DNA of 64,000 bases from Clarkia xantiana subsp. parviflora. Taxonomy: Eukaryota > Streptophyta > Magnoliopsida > Myrtales > Onagraceae. Position numbers and translations under genes: made by a program. Shown here piece after piece: positions 43,441-55,529 of the stretch; the first letter of the stretch is position 1, and each line of letters starts with the position of its first letter. Below the pieces are notes generated by a model that saw nothing but the letters and a program-made list of their open reading frames with translations, did not search any database and was not told the DNA's origin. Location of the stretch: positions 11,074,634 to 11,138,633 of the forward strand of contig JAPTYO010000010.1 in the NCBI GenBank assembly GCA_036873135.1, read 5' to 3'.

Positions 43441-45762
43441 TCAACCAGAGCCCTCTGGGGAGTCACCCTGACCCCCTGAGGCCGAACCACCAGCAGAGAT
43501 GGAGGAAGAGGAGGAAGAGTCTGAAGTGTCAATATCCACAGGCGTAGCATCCACCTGTGTAGGGGCAGGCTCGTCTGCAACAGCAGCCTGACCCCTAAGG
43601 ACAGCCATGTAATCAGTCGCGTACGGTCCAAAATCACCAAGATCGCCAACCGGAAACTCAGGATCAATGCGAAAAATATGATCAATGAGATACTCACCAA
43701 ACTGGTTCATCTCCTGAGTAAGCCGCACACTGTAGTCAGCAGTAAAGGCAGAGGAAGCCTTGTACTCAGACACTGCGACAGTCCTCTCCTCTGCCCGGCA
43801 CCTGGCCTCTAATTTCCGCAACTCCTCAGAGTGGAGCGAAGATGCGACCTCAGCCTCCCGGCGTAAGCTACCTACGGTAGTCTCAAGTAATGACACTTGG
43901 TCCCTGAGCTCCTCAATCTTCAGATCGGACAGCCGCGCCTTCTCAGTGGCACTGGCAACCTCCGCCTTGAGGGATGCCTGGCTGTCCTCAAGCGCCTTCT
44001 TCTCGTCGGATAGCTCGAGCACAAGGGATGACAGGTTCACCATGTCAGACATACCCTGGCAATTTAACAACAGATGAGTAGCTGGAAAAGCAACAACATG
44101 AGAGTAAAAAGGAGAAAGCAAGACACCACTCACGGGCACATAGCGGGACAGTACACCCTGAACGAAACGCCGGGTCTCCCCAGGAGACTTAGGCTGAGCA
44201 GCACGGTCACCAGGAGGGATGGCACCGCGAAGCACACGGATACCAACTTCAGGAGTACGCAAGGAAGACCCGCTATCAAGGTGGAACTCCTTCAACCCAG
44301 CAAAAGGAGTCTACTCAGACCCAACGATATCCTCGTCGGTAAGGCGCGTGAAATCCTTCCGACTCAAAGCCGGAGGCCCACCTATACAAGCAAAGCAAGA
44401 TAAAGAAACATACAAACATAGAAGAATCAGTGATAGGAAGGAGATCGAACCTGACGGCCGTGCCCTCGGCTGGGGGGCAGGGGATGGAGAACCAGTGACC
44501 ACTCCACCATCACCAACAGGTCGCTTCCCTTTGTCAGCTCGGGAAGGCGCCTCTTCGACCACCATCTCTTTGTCGCGAGACAGGGTCGGGGGACGAACGA
44601 CAGACGGAGGAGGATCCACAGCTTTCTTCCTCTTTACAGCCGAGGCCCCGGCCTCAGAGTCAGACCTCCGCGACTTGGACTTAGAAGGTCCAGAGCCTTT
44701 GCCTACGGAGACAACCCTCTCGGTCACCAGAGGAGAGTGCCCTAGCAATACGAGAAAAACAAGGTAAGAAAAACACAAGTATACCATAAAGAGGCAAAGG
44801 GAAGGAAGTATACCAGAGGCCCCAGCAACTTTCCCAAGCATAGGGGACTTCTTCAGGGTAGAGCCAGATAGAGCCTTCCTCTTGCTCAGATCGACCGGTG
44901 CCGCCTGCACATTATATGTTTTCCCGTGAAACTAACCTACAAGAGAAAAGCAGAAAGTAAATGCAGATGAGAATACTAAGTAACATACCGAACCCTCGGA
45001 GTCAGGAGTCAAACTGATCCCTGCCTCATAAAGATCCGTCTCAGTCACTAGGGATACAGGGCAGTATGACTGGGTCCTTTTGCTCTCATAGATGGCCTTC
45101 ATAGTCTCTAAATCCGCAGAAGAGAACTCCCCGAAGGCAGGCCAACCGTCTGACCGATCCTCATTCAAGACCGACCAAGTGACATATCGATCCGTAATGA
45201 AGAAATAATGTTTGGCCCAGTGGCTCGCCGAGTTATCACACCGGGCCACGAAGCGAAGAGAGGTATTCCACTCGACCCCGCTCAACCCGAAGTCAGCAAA
45301 TCGGGGGTCTTTGAGGGATGGATGGCGAGTTACAAAACTCGCAAAGCCTACCTTCCTCTGATATTGGAATCGATAGAAGCAGCGGAACAAAACCAGCGAG
45401 TACTTCCAGGAGTACCAGTGGCATAACACCCGGAAGCCCACCCAGACACGGATGGCACTAGGAGCAAGGTTCACAGGAGAAATCCTAAAGAACTTACTCA
45501 ATTCTACAAGATCATCGCAATAAGGCAGCCGCAATCCAAATCGAATCTGGGAAGGGTAAACAACGACCTTCCCCCTGGGAGGCTCAGTCACCGACTGGCG
45601 GGTATTCCCCAAGGAGGGGAGGAAGGGATATAGAGGCTCATCTAAGGGGCAGATATCACCTAAAGTAACGTGCTCGTTATAATCAGACCTAGTCAGGTGG
45701 TTCTCCGACAAAGCAGCGAGACCTAAGTCAAAGGTAGCAGGAAATCCCAAAGTTCGAGTCAA
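43441..45762 (-). pseudogene. E2 antisense gene: Transposase_28-like N-terminus, coiled-coil C-terminus, multi-exon
   Basis: Encoded opposite to E2 gag. Exon blocks: 45762-44989 (RFGLRLPYCDD, KFFRISPVNLAPSAIRVWVG, WYSWKYSLVLFRCFYRFQYQ), 44936-44814, 44741-44451 (basic, Ser-rich, KSKSRRSDSEAG), 44381-44134, and 44055-43441 (coiled coil from MVNLSSLVLELSDEKKALED, then MNQFGEYLIDHIFRID and an acidic Ser tail). Introns have GT-AG borders and match those of E1. A TAG near 44309 replaces a Trp codon kept in E1, and another TAG near 44933 replaces a Leu codon, so this copy is probably not fully functional. The 5' end is uncertain. Extra antisense reading frames are known from Tat-lineage elements; the role is unknown. 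Confidence 0.65.
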
Positions 45763-47329
45763 GTTTCGACTAACACCCCGGCTCAGATTGTGACACTAAG
45801 CTAATGACAGGAAAGGAAGTAATGCGACAAATAGAAGAGAAAGAAGGACTTACTCATCCTTCGAAGGATGTAACGCCTTTGCAGAGTCTGCGTGCGGGGA
45901 CACCACCAAGAATACAGTACCTGCCACGGCATGACAGATGTCAAAACAAGAAAATTTCCGAGGAACCGGGAGTACCCCGGTAGCCGACCAATGACAACAA
46001 CCAAAGAGTCGAAGACATCCAACCAAGATAACGAACATGAGCCAAAGACACTACGGCAACCAAATCGGACAATTTTGTCCGAACCAAAAGTCAGTGCCCG
46101 GGTAAAATTACAATTACGCCCTCCAACGAAGATCAACACACAAATGACGCCTCGACATCAAATTCAAAACGGGAATAGTCTAATCGGACAAAAAACCATC
46201 TCCGGACGACCGGCCAAAACTTTTCCCCCAAATCCACAATTAACTACGGCTATCCACGGCAATCACATATTCAATCAAATATCGGCAATCGAATATCGGC
46301 AATTCAAAAATCAACATTTCACGCGGTAACGAGGAGGAAAAGAGTGGACCTTTGGAAAACCCGACCCGATTTGGTAAATGGGTCCGGAATTCAAATTTTG
46401 AGATCGCCGGAATTCAGACCCCACCGTCGTCGGAGGACGCCTCACGCCGCGCCGGAGCCGTTCCACTTCGCCGTCGCCCGCCCTCGCCGGATCAGACGTC
46501 GCCTCCGCCAACAGTGGCCTTGCCGTCGTCCCGCTGCTCCTCCACGACCTCGCCGGACTCCGTCGTAGACCAGGGCCGGCTCCGCCACCGCCTCTGGTCA
46601 CGCCGCCGTCCTTCGCAGGTCCCCTCCGTCGCACCGCTGGCCGGAATTCCACCCCTTCGCCGGAATTCTTGGCCGGCCCTTACCTTGGTGTTCTCCAAAT
46701 TTTTCCTTGCTCTCCAAGTGTGAGAAAAAAGGGAAAGGATGACAATGGTGGCTAAGTGAGGTATTTTCTTAACTCTCCTATATATTTGAAAAGGTGTAGG
46801 GTTTTTTAAAGTGACATAATCACAACCCTCCATTTAAAATTAGATGAGATCTAAGGGTTAAAGAAAAACTATCATCTTTACCTCCCTTAGACTATGGTTG
46901 GGCATATCTCCACTCAAGTTAACATCCCATAGGTTTATTTTTAAGCATCCCATACTTAGAAAAATTTTGGACCAAAATTAAATTTTTCTCCACTTAGACA
47001 AATCCCGGCATGAAATTGAATTATGAATCGCTTAGCTGTATTCGTATTGCATCCCTATGCGAGCGTGTATTTTTCGAGTATACGCCCGTAGCAAGGACAG
47101 ATTTATTAGTTCCACCTCAGACGGACGCGTGCTTGGACACGTGTCCGTGCTATTCTGACATTTACAATTCCTCTATCTTATAAGGCAGGGGGCAGAGTCA
47201 GAGGCACACATCCATGGGTAAGTAAGCATTCAGACAAGAAGGTAAAATCCCGGTTTCAAATTGCGCGTGTCATACCATCCTAAAATAGAGTCAATCAAGG
47301 GTTAGGTCATTGGTTGACTCGGGGGCATG
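45763..47329 (-). other. E2 antisense leader/promoter region, GC-rich tract and polypurine tract
   Basis: On the minus strand: a conserved block near 46890-46820 (gatgatagtttttctttaac and acccttagatctcatct) shared with E1, a TATA-like atatata at about 46780, a GC-rich tract 46330-46700, and a splice-acceptor-like gccgtggcag near 45920. On the plus strand it ends in gactcgggggcatg just before the 3' LTR. Open frames in the GC-rich tract are compositional. Confidence 0.45.
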
Positions 47330-48076
47330 TGATGGATATACGCCCAATTTGAACCCGTTGACTCCCGAATCGTTTCATTTTGATTACCCCGTTAATGAAT
47401 GTAAATCGAAACTTCAACCCGAACACTTCGCGAAAACACCAACGGTCCGGACGAGGCCGAAGCGCTCGTCCGGCCAAGTTAGACTCACCTAGGTGAGGTC
47501 GGGTGGCCACACCCGACTTCCCCTAGGGGAGATCGGGTCAGCCAACTCGATCTCCCTTAGGAGGGGTTGGGTGGCCTCACCCAACCCCTACCCTTGGGGG
47601 TCGGATTTTCCTTCCCCCCAAGGGCCCCGGCACCATTCTTGGACTCCCACACTCGGTTTATTTCCGCCAACCTTCTCCGTACCCTAAGGTCTTAATTACG
47701 TGTTTAAAGGATAATTAATTGTGTTTAAAGGTTAACAATGTCATTAAGCCACCTTAATGACATCGTTGCCTATAAATACAACACCTCCATTATTCATTTG
47801 AACATCTTGGCAAGTTGGATAATTTTGCTCTGACATCTCTCTAGCTTTATCTCTCTAAAACCGTACTGACTTAGGCATCGGAGAGGGTTCATCAGGCACC
47901 ACCCCCCCTCTGTGCCTGGTATTGCCCCTCTTGCAGGGCGAGAGGAAAAGAGAAGCTAAGGACGGAAGGACACAAGTTAGGACAACACAACCCGAGAGCA
48001 TCAAACCCGCAACATCTCCAGTGAGGGACAAGGCTTAGGTCGACCGCCCGTTGACCCTAGACTTTGGAACCTAACA
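47330..48076 (+). repeat. E2 3' LTR
   Basis: 747 bp, about 99 percent identical to the 5' LTR. It keeps tataaata near 47771 where the 5' copy has tacaaata. It ends ...cctaaca before gtaag at 48077-48081. Confidence 0.93.
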
Positions 48077-48081
48077 GTAAG

Positions 48082-48730
48082 TACCTCATCTATTTAAACT
48101 GATATCTTTAGAAAATAAAGGGTTCGAACACTTAGACAAGCTGGACTTGGGTCTTTCTACTATGCTCCACAAGTACTCTTTTTTTTTTTATATTTTTCTA
48201 TTACCCTAAAGGTTCTCATAGTGAACTTGATATTATTAGCATAATACAAATATAATGTGTAGTTAAAAAATTTCACATTTTTTCATACGCTTAAAGTTTT
48301 ATCTATGTTATATATAAGTCCACCCAAGTAGTAAAAAAACTATAAAAAAAATAGCTTGGTTTGCATAATGCTTCACAAGTATGATGGAAAAGTCCAACTG
48401 AACTTTTAAATGGAGTTTGGTCCTATTTCAAAACCAGACCAAAGAACCCCTAAGGGATTAAACTTATTAAAAGCAATATAGGAAAAACTTGATGAAAGAA
48501 ACTTAGGGGATGATAAATAAAGTTATATAAACATAAGGGGGAAAGTCACTATTTCCATTTTCCACAAAATAAAAACATAGTCTTAAAAAAGTCAAACCCA
48601 GAAAAGAAAAGAGACGGCAACCTTCTTCTTCTTCTTCGTTTCATTCTTCTCATCACTGTGCATATAAATATTTACAGGAGTTTGCTTACTCCTCTCAATT
48701 CACGTCCTATGAAAAGAAAAATCTCGCACC
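48082..48730 (+). promoter_or_regulatory. Promoter and 5' UTR region of the USP-family gene
   Basis: Between the E2 target duplication and the ATG at 48731. A TATA-like cataaatattt-type sequence lies near 48660 and a CTT-rich leader near 48620-48650 (cttcttcttcttcgtttcat). E2 lies within 655 bp of the start codon, so its 3' LTR could influence expression. Confidence 0.45.
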
Positions 48731-50275
48731 ATGGGAGCTAGAAGAGCTAAGATCACGATACCCAGATTCTGCGTCCGCCTCGGATCACTCTCTCCCAAAG
48801 TGAAAAACAGCGGCAGCCCAAATTACCCATCAACCGACTACGCCGTCGAGCAGAAATCCAGCCTCTGGGATGGCGGAGACGCCGCCAAGAGCGGCGGATG
48901 CACGGCCGCCGGAAGCGCGGTGATGGTGGTTGTTGGGTCGAGCCTCGACGGAAGGGGCGCTCTGGAGTGGGCTCTGTCTCACGCTGTTCGGAGTCAAGAT
49001 ACAGTCGTTCTTCTGCAAGTGGTGAAGTTCTTCAACAAAGGTACACACAAATTGCTCAACTTCTCTTTGATTTACAAGATTATATTCGTAAATTAGTAAT
49101 TAATTAACTCGTTAATCTAGTATTAGTAATAAATTAATTTACTAATATTAATCATATTTTTTTTATTTGACAAAAAAATCATGTTTTTTTTGCTATATTA
49201 AATCATGTTTTCATAATTCAATTAACTTTTCTAATTTTTAGATAATTAATTAAGTTATTCTATAAGTATTAGATATATATATCCAAAATCTATTTAGAAT
49301 TAAATCATGTTTCTTTTTCTATATTAAATCATGTTTTTACTCTTTTTTTTTTTTTTGCCTTAAATCATGTTTTCATTTAACAAATCCAATTTTAAGAGAA
49401 TTATTAGTTAATTTATTTATTTAAGCATTTTTACTTAGTATTAGATACATAAATCTCAACTGTACTGCTTAAATTATTGATAATTGTCTTGTCGGGTGAT
49501 GCTAGAACATGTGAAAAAAAAAATTGTGAAAAATTCATAGAAAGCACTTACACTGTCACATGTCAGTGCATAACAACATTCTATTTCCACTTTATGAACA
49601 ATCATTTGACATGTATTACTTGACAAATTTCTATGCATTTTTTTACTAAAATTTCACAATTTTAAAGATTTACCGTTGTCATAAATTATATATATGTGAT
49701 AGAATTGTTGAATTCATAAATATAAAATAATATACAATGTAATTAATTTCTTGACCTGGTTTTGCAGATTATTTGAGGGCACAAGAAATTCTGCATTCCA
49801 TGAGAAGGATTTGCCAAATGAGAAGACCTGAAGTAAGAACCTCAAATTGCTAAATTATAATAGTAATAATTATCTAAATATTTGCACTATTTAATTGATT
49901 ATTATTATGGTTTATGTATAAAAGCAACTTGAATATAATTAACATTTATAATTATTAATTATTTATAAATAAAAAAAAAAGGTTCATGTGGAGGTGGTGG
50001 CGATGGTGGCTGAAGGTGAAACAAAAGGACAGGTGATAGTGGAGGAAGCGAAGAGGCGGAAGGTGTCGCTTCTGGTTGTTGGTCAGCGGCGGCGATCGAT
50101 CCTGTGGCGGCTGGTGCGGCGGTGGGCTGGGGAGCGGCTCCGGCGAAGCGGGTTGGTGGATTACTGCATTAATTATGCGAATTGCATGACTATTGCGGTG
50201 CGGCGAAAGAGTCGTAAACTTGGAGGGTATTTAATTACCACTAAACGACACAAAAAGTTTTGGCTTCTGGCTTAA
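48731..50275 (+). CDS. Universal stress protein (UspA-like) family protein (3 exons, 222 aa)
   Basis: Exons 48731-49040, 49768-49832 and 49982-50275 join in frame to 222 residues. After a basic 60-residue N-terminal extension the Usp fold begins with AVMVVVGSSLDGRGALEWALSHAV (about residues 64-87) and DTVVLLQVV, and continues with EVVAMVAEGETKGQVIVEEAKRRKVSLLVVGQRR. The usual ATP-binding GxxG-x9-GS motif is degenerate (VVGQRRRSILWRLVRRWAG), so nucleotide binding is doubtful. The C-terminus ends in KRHKKFWLLA. The acceptor of exon 3 follows a run of A rather than a polypyrimidine tract, an unusual context but the only one that keeps the frame. It likely acts in stress responses in the cytoplasm or nucleus; the exact role is unknown. 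Confidence 0.88.
49505..49680. repeat. Small foldback repeat in USP intron 1
   Basis: aaattgtgaaaaattcatag (49530) is roughly mirrored by ctatgcatttttttactaaa and atttcacaatttta near 49632-49665. MITE-like but short and imperfect. The rest of intron 1 contains repeated ttaaatcatgttt phrases (49140-49375). Confidence 0.4.
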
Positions 50276-50744
50276 TTTACACGAACCCACATTTCTTCAT
50301 TATTAATTATTGTCGTTTGCTTAGTTTGGGTCATCGACGAGTAGCTTAGAACTTTGAAAGTGATCTTTAGTAGTTTTTTTTAAAGAATATATATATATAT
50401 ATATATAGAATAAATATGAGAGCTTACTTTGTGTATGTTAGTAAACGTAACTATTGTGAATGATTTGTAATTAACATATTGATGTTAAAAATGATGTAAT
50501 CAATTTGGATCCTTGAATTTACAAGCGATTTATCTTAGTTATCCCACATCATTAATATCTCTACATTTTTGTCTATTCTCTGGTCATTTCCGTTCTTATT
50601 TTGTTTGTTGCATTTATTTTCTATTTTTTCCAAGTAACAATAAATGGACTAGTAGTGTTCACTTTAAGTCCATTCCGCTACGTAATGTCTAAACTTTTAT
50701 GTTCATTTGTGAGTATATCATACTTATGAACAAACAACGCAAGT
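50276..50744. other. USP 3' UTR and intergenic DNA
   Basis: 3' UTR up to perhaps 50550, with an (AT)n tract at about 50385-50407. No other feature recognised. Confidence 0.35.
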
Positions 50745-50935
50745 ACTGACCTCGTCAATGTAACACCACCAACAACCTAGTATAATTGAGAGACCGACTT
50801 GTTAGGTACCAATCGTCATTTCCCAAGAAATGATTTTTAATTAAATCGCTGGGGGAATTGAACTCGTTATCTAGAAGTCAAACCACATGAGAATCAGCGG
50901 CTAGCGCTCTCAACAATTAGACCACAATTGCTTAC
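50745..50935 (-). mobile_element. Probable tRNA-derived SINE
   Basis: On the minus strand it begins gcaattgtggtctaattgtt and contains an A-box-like tggtctaattgttgagag and a B-box-like gagttcaattccccc about 50 nt downstream, the layout of RNA polymerase III promoters in tRNA-derived SINEs. The body continues through gacgattggtacctaacaag. The 3' end and target duplication are unclear. Confidence 0.5.
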
Positions 50936-51369
50936 TTTTTGAATATAGTTCTAGTTCTTCCGAATTTTTCACTGTGTCGGTAATTTTGGTTATTACCAAT
51001 TATCTCGACTGACCTATATATATGTTGATTTTAACTATGTATTCTCTTTGTATTTAGTACTGTCATCTTTACATTTTGCTGTAATATATTGCCTATGTCA
51101 AAAAAAAAAACATCGGCAAAAAAAAAAAAAAACACAATATGAATTTATGAAAGATCTAGGACTCGAGGATCAGAGTGAATGTACTAAATACTAATAATTA
51201 ATAAGAATAATACTTGTACAAGGAGGCTCCTTTTCTTAGGAGAAAATAGAGACAAATTAAACATGACACCTCACCCATCTAATTATTTCTGGTACATTTA
51301 ATCCTCATTTTACACTTATTAAATCTCAACCTTAACTCTTATAATAATTGTAATAAAGCATTAAAGTTT
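50936..51369. other. Intergenic DNA
   Basis: AT-rich; A-runs at 51100-51133; no gene or repeat family recognised. Confidence 0.3.
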
Positions 51370-51715
51370 CTAAAAAAAAAAAACTTAATTACGATCTGAC
51401 AATTGGTTCATTTACCTTTTAGGGTTCACCAAGCCTAATAGAGTTTTAGAAGAAAAAAAAAATAATAATAATAATTACGATATGACCACTGCTCCACTTG
51501 CCCTCTAGGGTTTACCTAACTCAATAAGATGTTAGAGAAAAACACTAAACTAATTATGATACAACAATAACTCCATTTTCCTTCTAAGGTTCACCCAGCC
51601 CAACAGGGTTTTAGAAAGAAAAAAAAAACATCAAACTAATCATGATCTGACAAGTGTAACATTTTTCGTTTATGTTTCAGCCAGCCTAAAAGATTTTTAG
51701 GAAAAAAAAAACCCA
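51370..51715. repeat. Degenerate tandem repeat, four units of about 85 bp
   Basis: Each unit reads approximately: taattatgatctgacaa, then a variable stretch, then cttctagggttcacccagcc, aatagggttttagaa, and an A-run. Units begin near 51388, 51475, 51554 and 51633. Divergence between units is high. No function is evident. Confidence 0.7.
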
Positions 51716-53433
51716 CAAAATATTTATATTTCATGATGAAAAAATAAATTATATATATAATAACAATATAGAGACCGAAGATATATTCAACGAAAGAAAG
51801 AAAAAAAAAGAATTTCATTTATTTATTTATCTGAAACATGATTCATATAGGTAATTATTATAGTGCGATTGTTTTTGTTATGTGGAATTTGCTTATATGA
51901 CAACTTTTATTGACACTTTTTTTAACATCACTTTTATAGTTTTGGCATGATTTTGTCGATTCTAACAATTCAAATTGTTTGGCCAAAAAAAAAAAAAACA
52001 ATTCAAATTGTTGGTAATTATACACTCCTTCAGATTTTTTCATTAAATGATTAATAGATATTAAATTCAAAGAACTATTCAGGTGGTTGAATTTTTACAT
52101 TTGATCACTTGAATGTTTTAAATTGTTTGTAGTTACACATTCTGTCATATTTTTCCTTAAATAAGGGTCCTTCTATAATTATGCTCCAGGTGCACCATTT
52201 TTTTTGTGTGTGTATTTTTCTATTGTCCTAAAAATGATACCTAGAGAAAATTGATATTATTAATAGTATAATGCAAATATTTAAAAAAATTCATACTTTT
52301 AAAGTTTTGCATATGTTACAATTAAGTCCACCCTAGTAATGAAAAACCAAAAACATAATGCTCCACAAGCAGGGTAAAAAAACTAGTTAAATAATCACAA
52401 GATATTAAATCCAATAAATAATCACGAGAGACTAAATTTCAAAAGATATTTTTTCAATTGTTGTTGTACTTTTACATCAATATAAAATAGATTTTGAGCT
52501 TTCACGCAATAACTCTTGCACGACTAATACAGACATCTCCACAAACATTTGAGCACGTTATATAAGACTATTTGAAACAAATTTCGAGCTGATGTGTTGA
52601 GAAAAGTATCTAGCATGCTACAGATTATATCCTCCTGATCTCCACCTACCTAAAACAACCCAACGAAAGAAAAAAAAAATCTAGTGTTCGGTCGAGTCGT
52701 GGCCTCGTGGGTGGTCATTGAATTGAAGTTGTAGGGATGAGTATGAATAAAAAAATACACTGATTAGTGAAGGGTATGCTAGGAATTTTACATTAATTTT
52801 CGCCCTTATTTGCATCTCACGTAACAGTTAATTTTTTACAGCAAACTAACAAATTAGTGAGGAAACACACAATTTAAAATGTATGGGCACATTTAAAAAA
52901 AAAATGTATAAAATCAACCGACATAAACATTCGAGTTGACTTTTATGTGATATAGAACATACATAAGAATCTTCTATATAACATAATAGTTTATGTTATT
53001 TACTATTTTCTCGGATTTAGTCTGATTAGTTAAATTTGAATCACATTGAGCCATAGTCACGTTTGTTTAATTATATGCATTTGTGGCTTAATTTTACAGA
53101 TTTTTTCATGTAGACAATATAATACACCAACTCAAATGTATCTTTTTCATATGCATGCAGCTCCCAGCTGATAGAACCCGTCTTTTTCCGACCCATACTT
53201 GTCTTGATATTTTTTCATTATATATACATATATATATATATATATAATTATTAGTTGAGTCCGTCTACAGTAAGGAGACTCATTTTCCTTAAAAAAGAAA
53301 AACAAAGTTGCCATATAGCAAATTCAACATAACAAAAACTACCAAAATACACTATAATAATTACCTATATGAATCATGTTTGAGATAAATAAAAAAGAAA
53401 CTGTTGAATATATCTCTTCAGTCTCCCTATTGT

Positions 53434-53497
<64 letters not shown>

Positions 53498-53514
53498 TTC
53501 GTCTCGCCTAGATC
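51716..53514. other. Intergenic AT-rich DNA left of the large inverted repeat
   Basis: No gene recognised. It includes a (TA)n microsatellite at 53439-53491 and a short direct repeat attttcgtctcgcctagatc at 53495 and 53519 at the border of the inverted repeat. Confidence 0.35.
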
Positions 53515-54779
53515 GCTCATTTTCGTCTCGCCTAGATCGCTCTGGTGGAGTGTGTATTCTCGTTTGTCCAACCTAGAATTGAGAATATCATCAGCCGCTT
53601 ACACGCTCAACAAGCCAAATGTCACCAGCACAGCAGTTCAGCGTTTTATTACTTAACTAGAGGTCTCAGGTAGATAAAATACTCATAATTAATATTTTAC
53701 ACATTATAGATTGACTCAGTGCTAGTGAAAATTACTCTGAGTGAGGATCATGGTACGGGTGCCCCTCCTGATTGATGTCATTTAGGACACCTCATTCCTC
53801 CAAGCATTCTCATTTTTTTTTCTTTTTTCACTTCTTCCATAATTGAGCTTGAGGAGACAAGACGAATAAATATAATAATAATAATTATGATGAAGAGTAG
53901 ATAATTAACATACAAATTATTCATTTATCATCTAATACATTTCCAATTCCATTTCATTCTAGCTTGAAAAAAAGGTTTATGAAATAATAATCTCTGCAAT
54001 CTTTTAGAGAAATGTTGTGTTGGAGGCCACTGTTTAACAATTGACAATAAGTGTAGTTTTGTCATTATATTTTTTTTCATGTTAAATAATTATCACGTGT
54101 ATAACACGTGACAACTTAACGTTGAGTTTTAATGGAGCATGTGTTTTGCACTTTTGGTCAAATATCAATATGTGTTTTGCACTTGGGTATGCATTTTATA
54201 ATATGGGTCAAACGTAGATATGCAAATTGATTATCTTTTAAATGATTTTTCTATCTTTTTACAAGGTTTCGCAAAAGACCGATTTCACGATTTGAATAAC
54301 AAAAATTATAAAGAAAAAAACTCATGAATTTTATAATAAGAGTGAACTATGAATTTATTACCTTTTTAGCGCGGGTTAAACATAGGTATATAATTGATTA
54401 TTCCCCATTTTTCAATTAATAAAGCATGTCTTTTAAATGATTTTTCGTTCTTTCATAAAGTTTTCCTTAAATGATGAATTCAAAATTAGAATAATAAAAA
54501 TTATAAAGAAAAATATAACGAGTTTATTATAAAAGTGAATTGCGAACTTGTTACGCTTTTAGCGTAGTGTACAATTTATTTTATTTTAACATAGGACACA
54601 ACCATCCGATTCTTTAGTGTCTGTTACTCCGACAGCAAAACACACTCAAAACATAAAAACAAAAAACTCATATACAAGTCTTTTTAAAATAAGAATAAAA
54701 TTAATATACTATATATATCGAAAGACTCATGCATAAAACAAAAGTCTGCGTGCCACACGACATGACTAGAAATCTCATG

Positions 54780-55487
54780 CACGTGGCCCTTCATCATTAT
54801 TGAAATAACGTGACGGAAGGTATTCTGTGTCTTCTTCATTAGCGTGCATTCCCCCAACAATAGCAGGATGCTCATGAACATTATTGTTACCCACCATTCC
54901 CTGCATCGACGACATAGCAAAGGTGGATTATAATTCGGAGCAATTTCATCTCCTCTGTTTAGAGGAACATCGATAATACTATCCATCATAGATCGTTGCA
55001 TTGACGTCAGAGGTGGGAAAGACGGACCAACTTCATATCCTTTCATTATTGACGTAGGTGGGTAAGACGGACTAGCTTCATATCCCTGCATTAGTCGCGG
55101 AGGTGGGTAAGATGGATTAGCTTCATCAACACATGGTGGTGTCATCATAGTGTTCTAAGCTCACACATCACTCGATTCTCACCAATTCTGACAATAAATT
55201 TCCGGATTTCTTCAGCCAGGCGGTCGACGTCTTCATCGGTAAGGTTTTCGTTTGACATCAACTCCCACCAACCATTAGTATTATATTTTGCTGAACCATC
55301 ATGATTCTCAAAAGGGCGACTAATTTCCACCAGAGCAGTCGATTTTTCTTTTTCTTCTTGCATCATCCCCATTAACAATCCGTGCTTCCAATTCAAGGAG
55401 TTGACTCGAGTTTTCTGGTGAGCCTCAAGAATTGACTCAACCACATCCTTTTTGCGTGGCTCTCCTCCTTATTGGTCCCCTAGTCGC
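54780..55487 (-). pseudogene. Type I (M-alpha, AGL62-like) MADS-box C-terminal half, left arm
   Basis: Reads VESILEAHQKTRVNSLN, then MMQEEKEKSTALVEISR and NGWWELMSNENLTDEDVDRL, the pattern of plant AGL62/AGL61-type proteins after the MADS domain (EAH...LN...EKE...WWE...L+...L). A frame change at about 55148 separates this from a Pro/Tyr-rich tail with SYPPPRLMQGYE-type repeats, and a further break occurs near 54960. There is no MADS domain in this arm, so it is a gene fragment. Confidence 0.65.
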
Positions 55488-55529
55488 AATAGATAATGGT
55501 GTAACAAGGAGGAGAGTCATGCAAAATGG

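Larger units (their letters stand above)
37837..48076 (+). mobile_element. E2: young non-autonomous Tat-like Ty3/gypsy LTR retrotransposon
   Basis: 10.24 kb, LTRs 37837-38568 and 47330-48076, TG...CA ends, gtaag on both sides. Order: 5' LTR, primer-binding site, gag (38618-40255), protease-gag' (40252-41958), tandem repeat (42232-43055), antisense gene (45762-43441, minus), GC-rich leader, polypurine tract gactcgggggcatg, 3' LTR. No reverse transcriptase, RNase H or integrase frame is present, and no gap suggests a recent deletion because E1 lacks them at the same place. The two LTRs differ by about eight substitutions and two small indels by eye (about 1 percent), so the insertion is recent. 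Mobilisation must depend on an autonomous partner. Confidence 0.9.

Noticed and set aside
46311..46833. Several 110-120-codon frames in E2
   Set aside because: Same GC-rich leader; frames on both strands, no conservation with E1.
26671..48076. Expected reverse transcriptase, RNase H and integrase domains of the two retrotransposons
   Set aside because: I looked for YxDD-type RT, DEDD RNase H and HHCC/DDE integrase motifs in the frames of E1 and E2 and saw none, so both are described as non-autonomous.
25925..48076. E1 and E2 as one single composite element
   Set aside because: Four LTRs in two orientations, each pair with its own primer site and a target pentamer between them, require two insertions.
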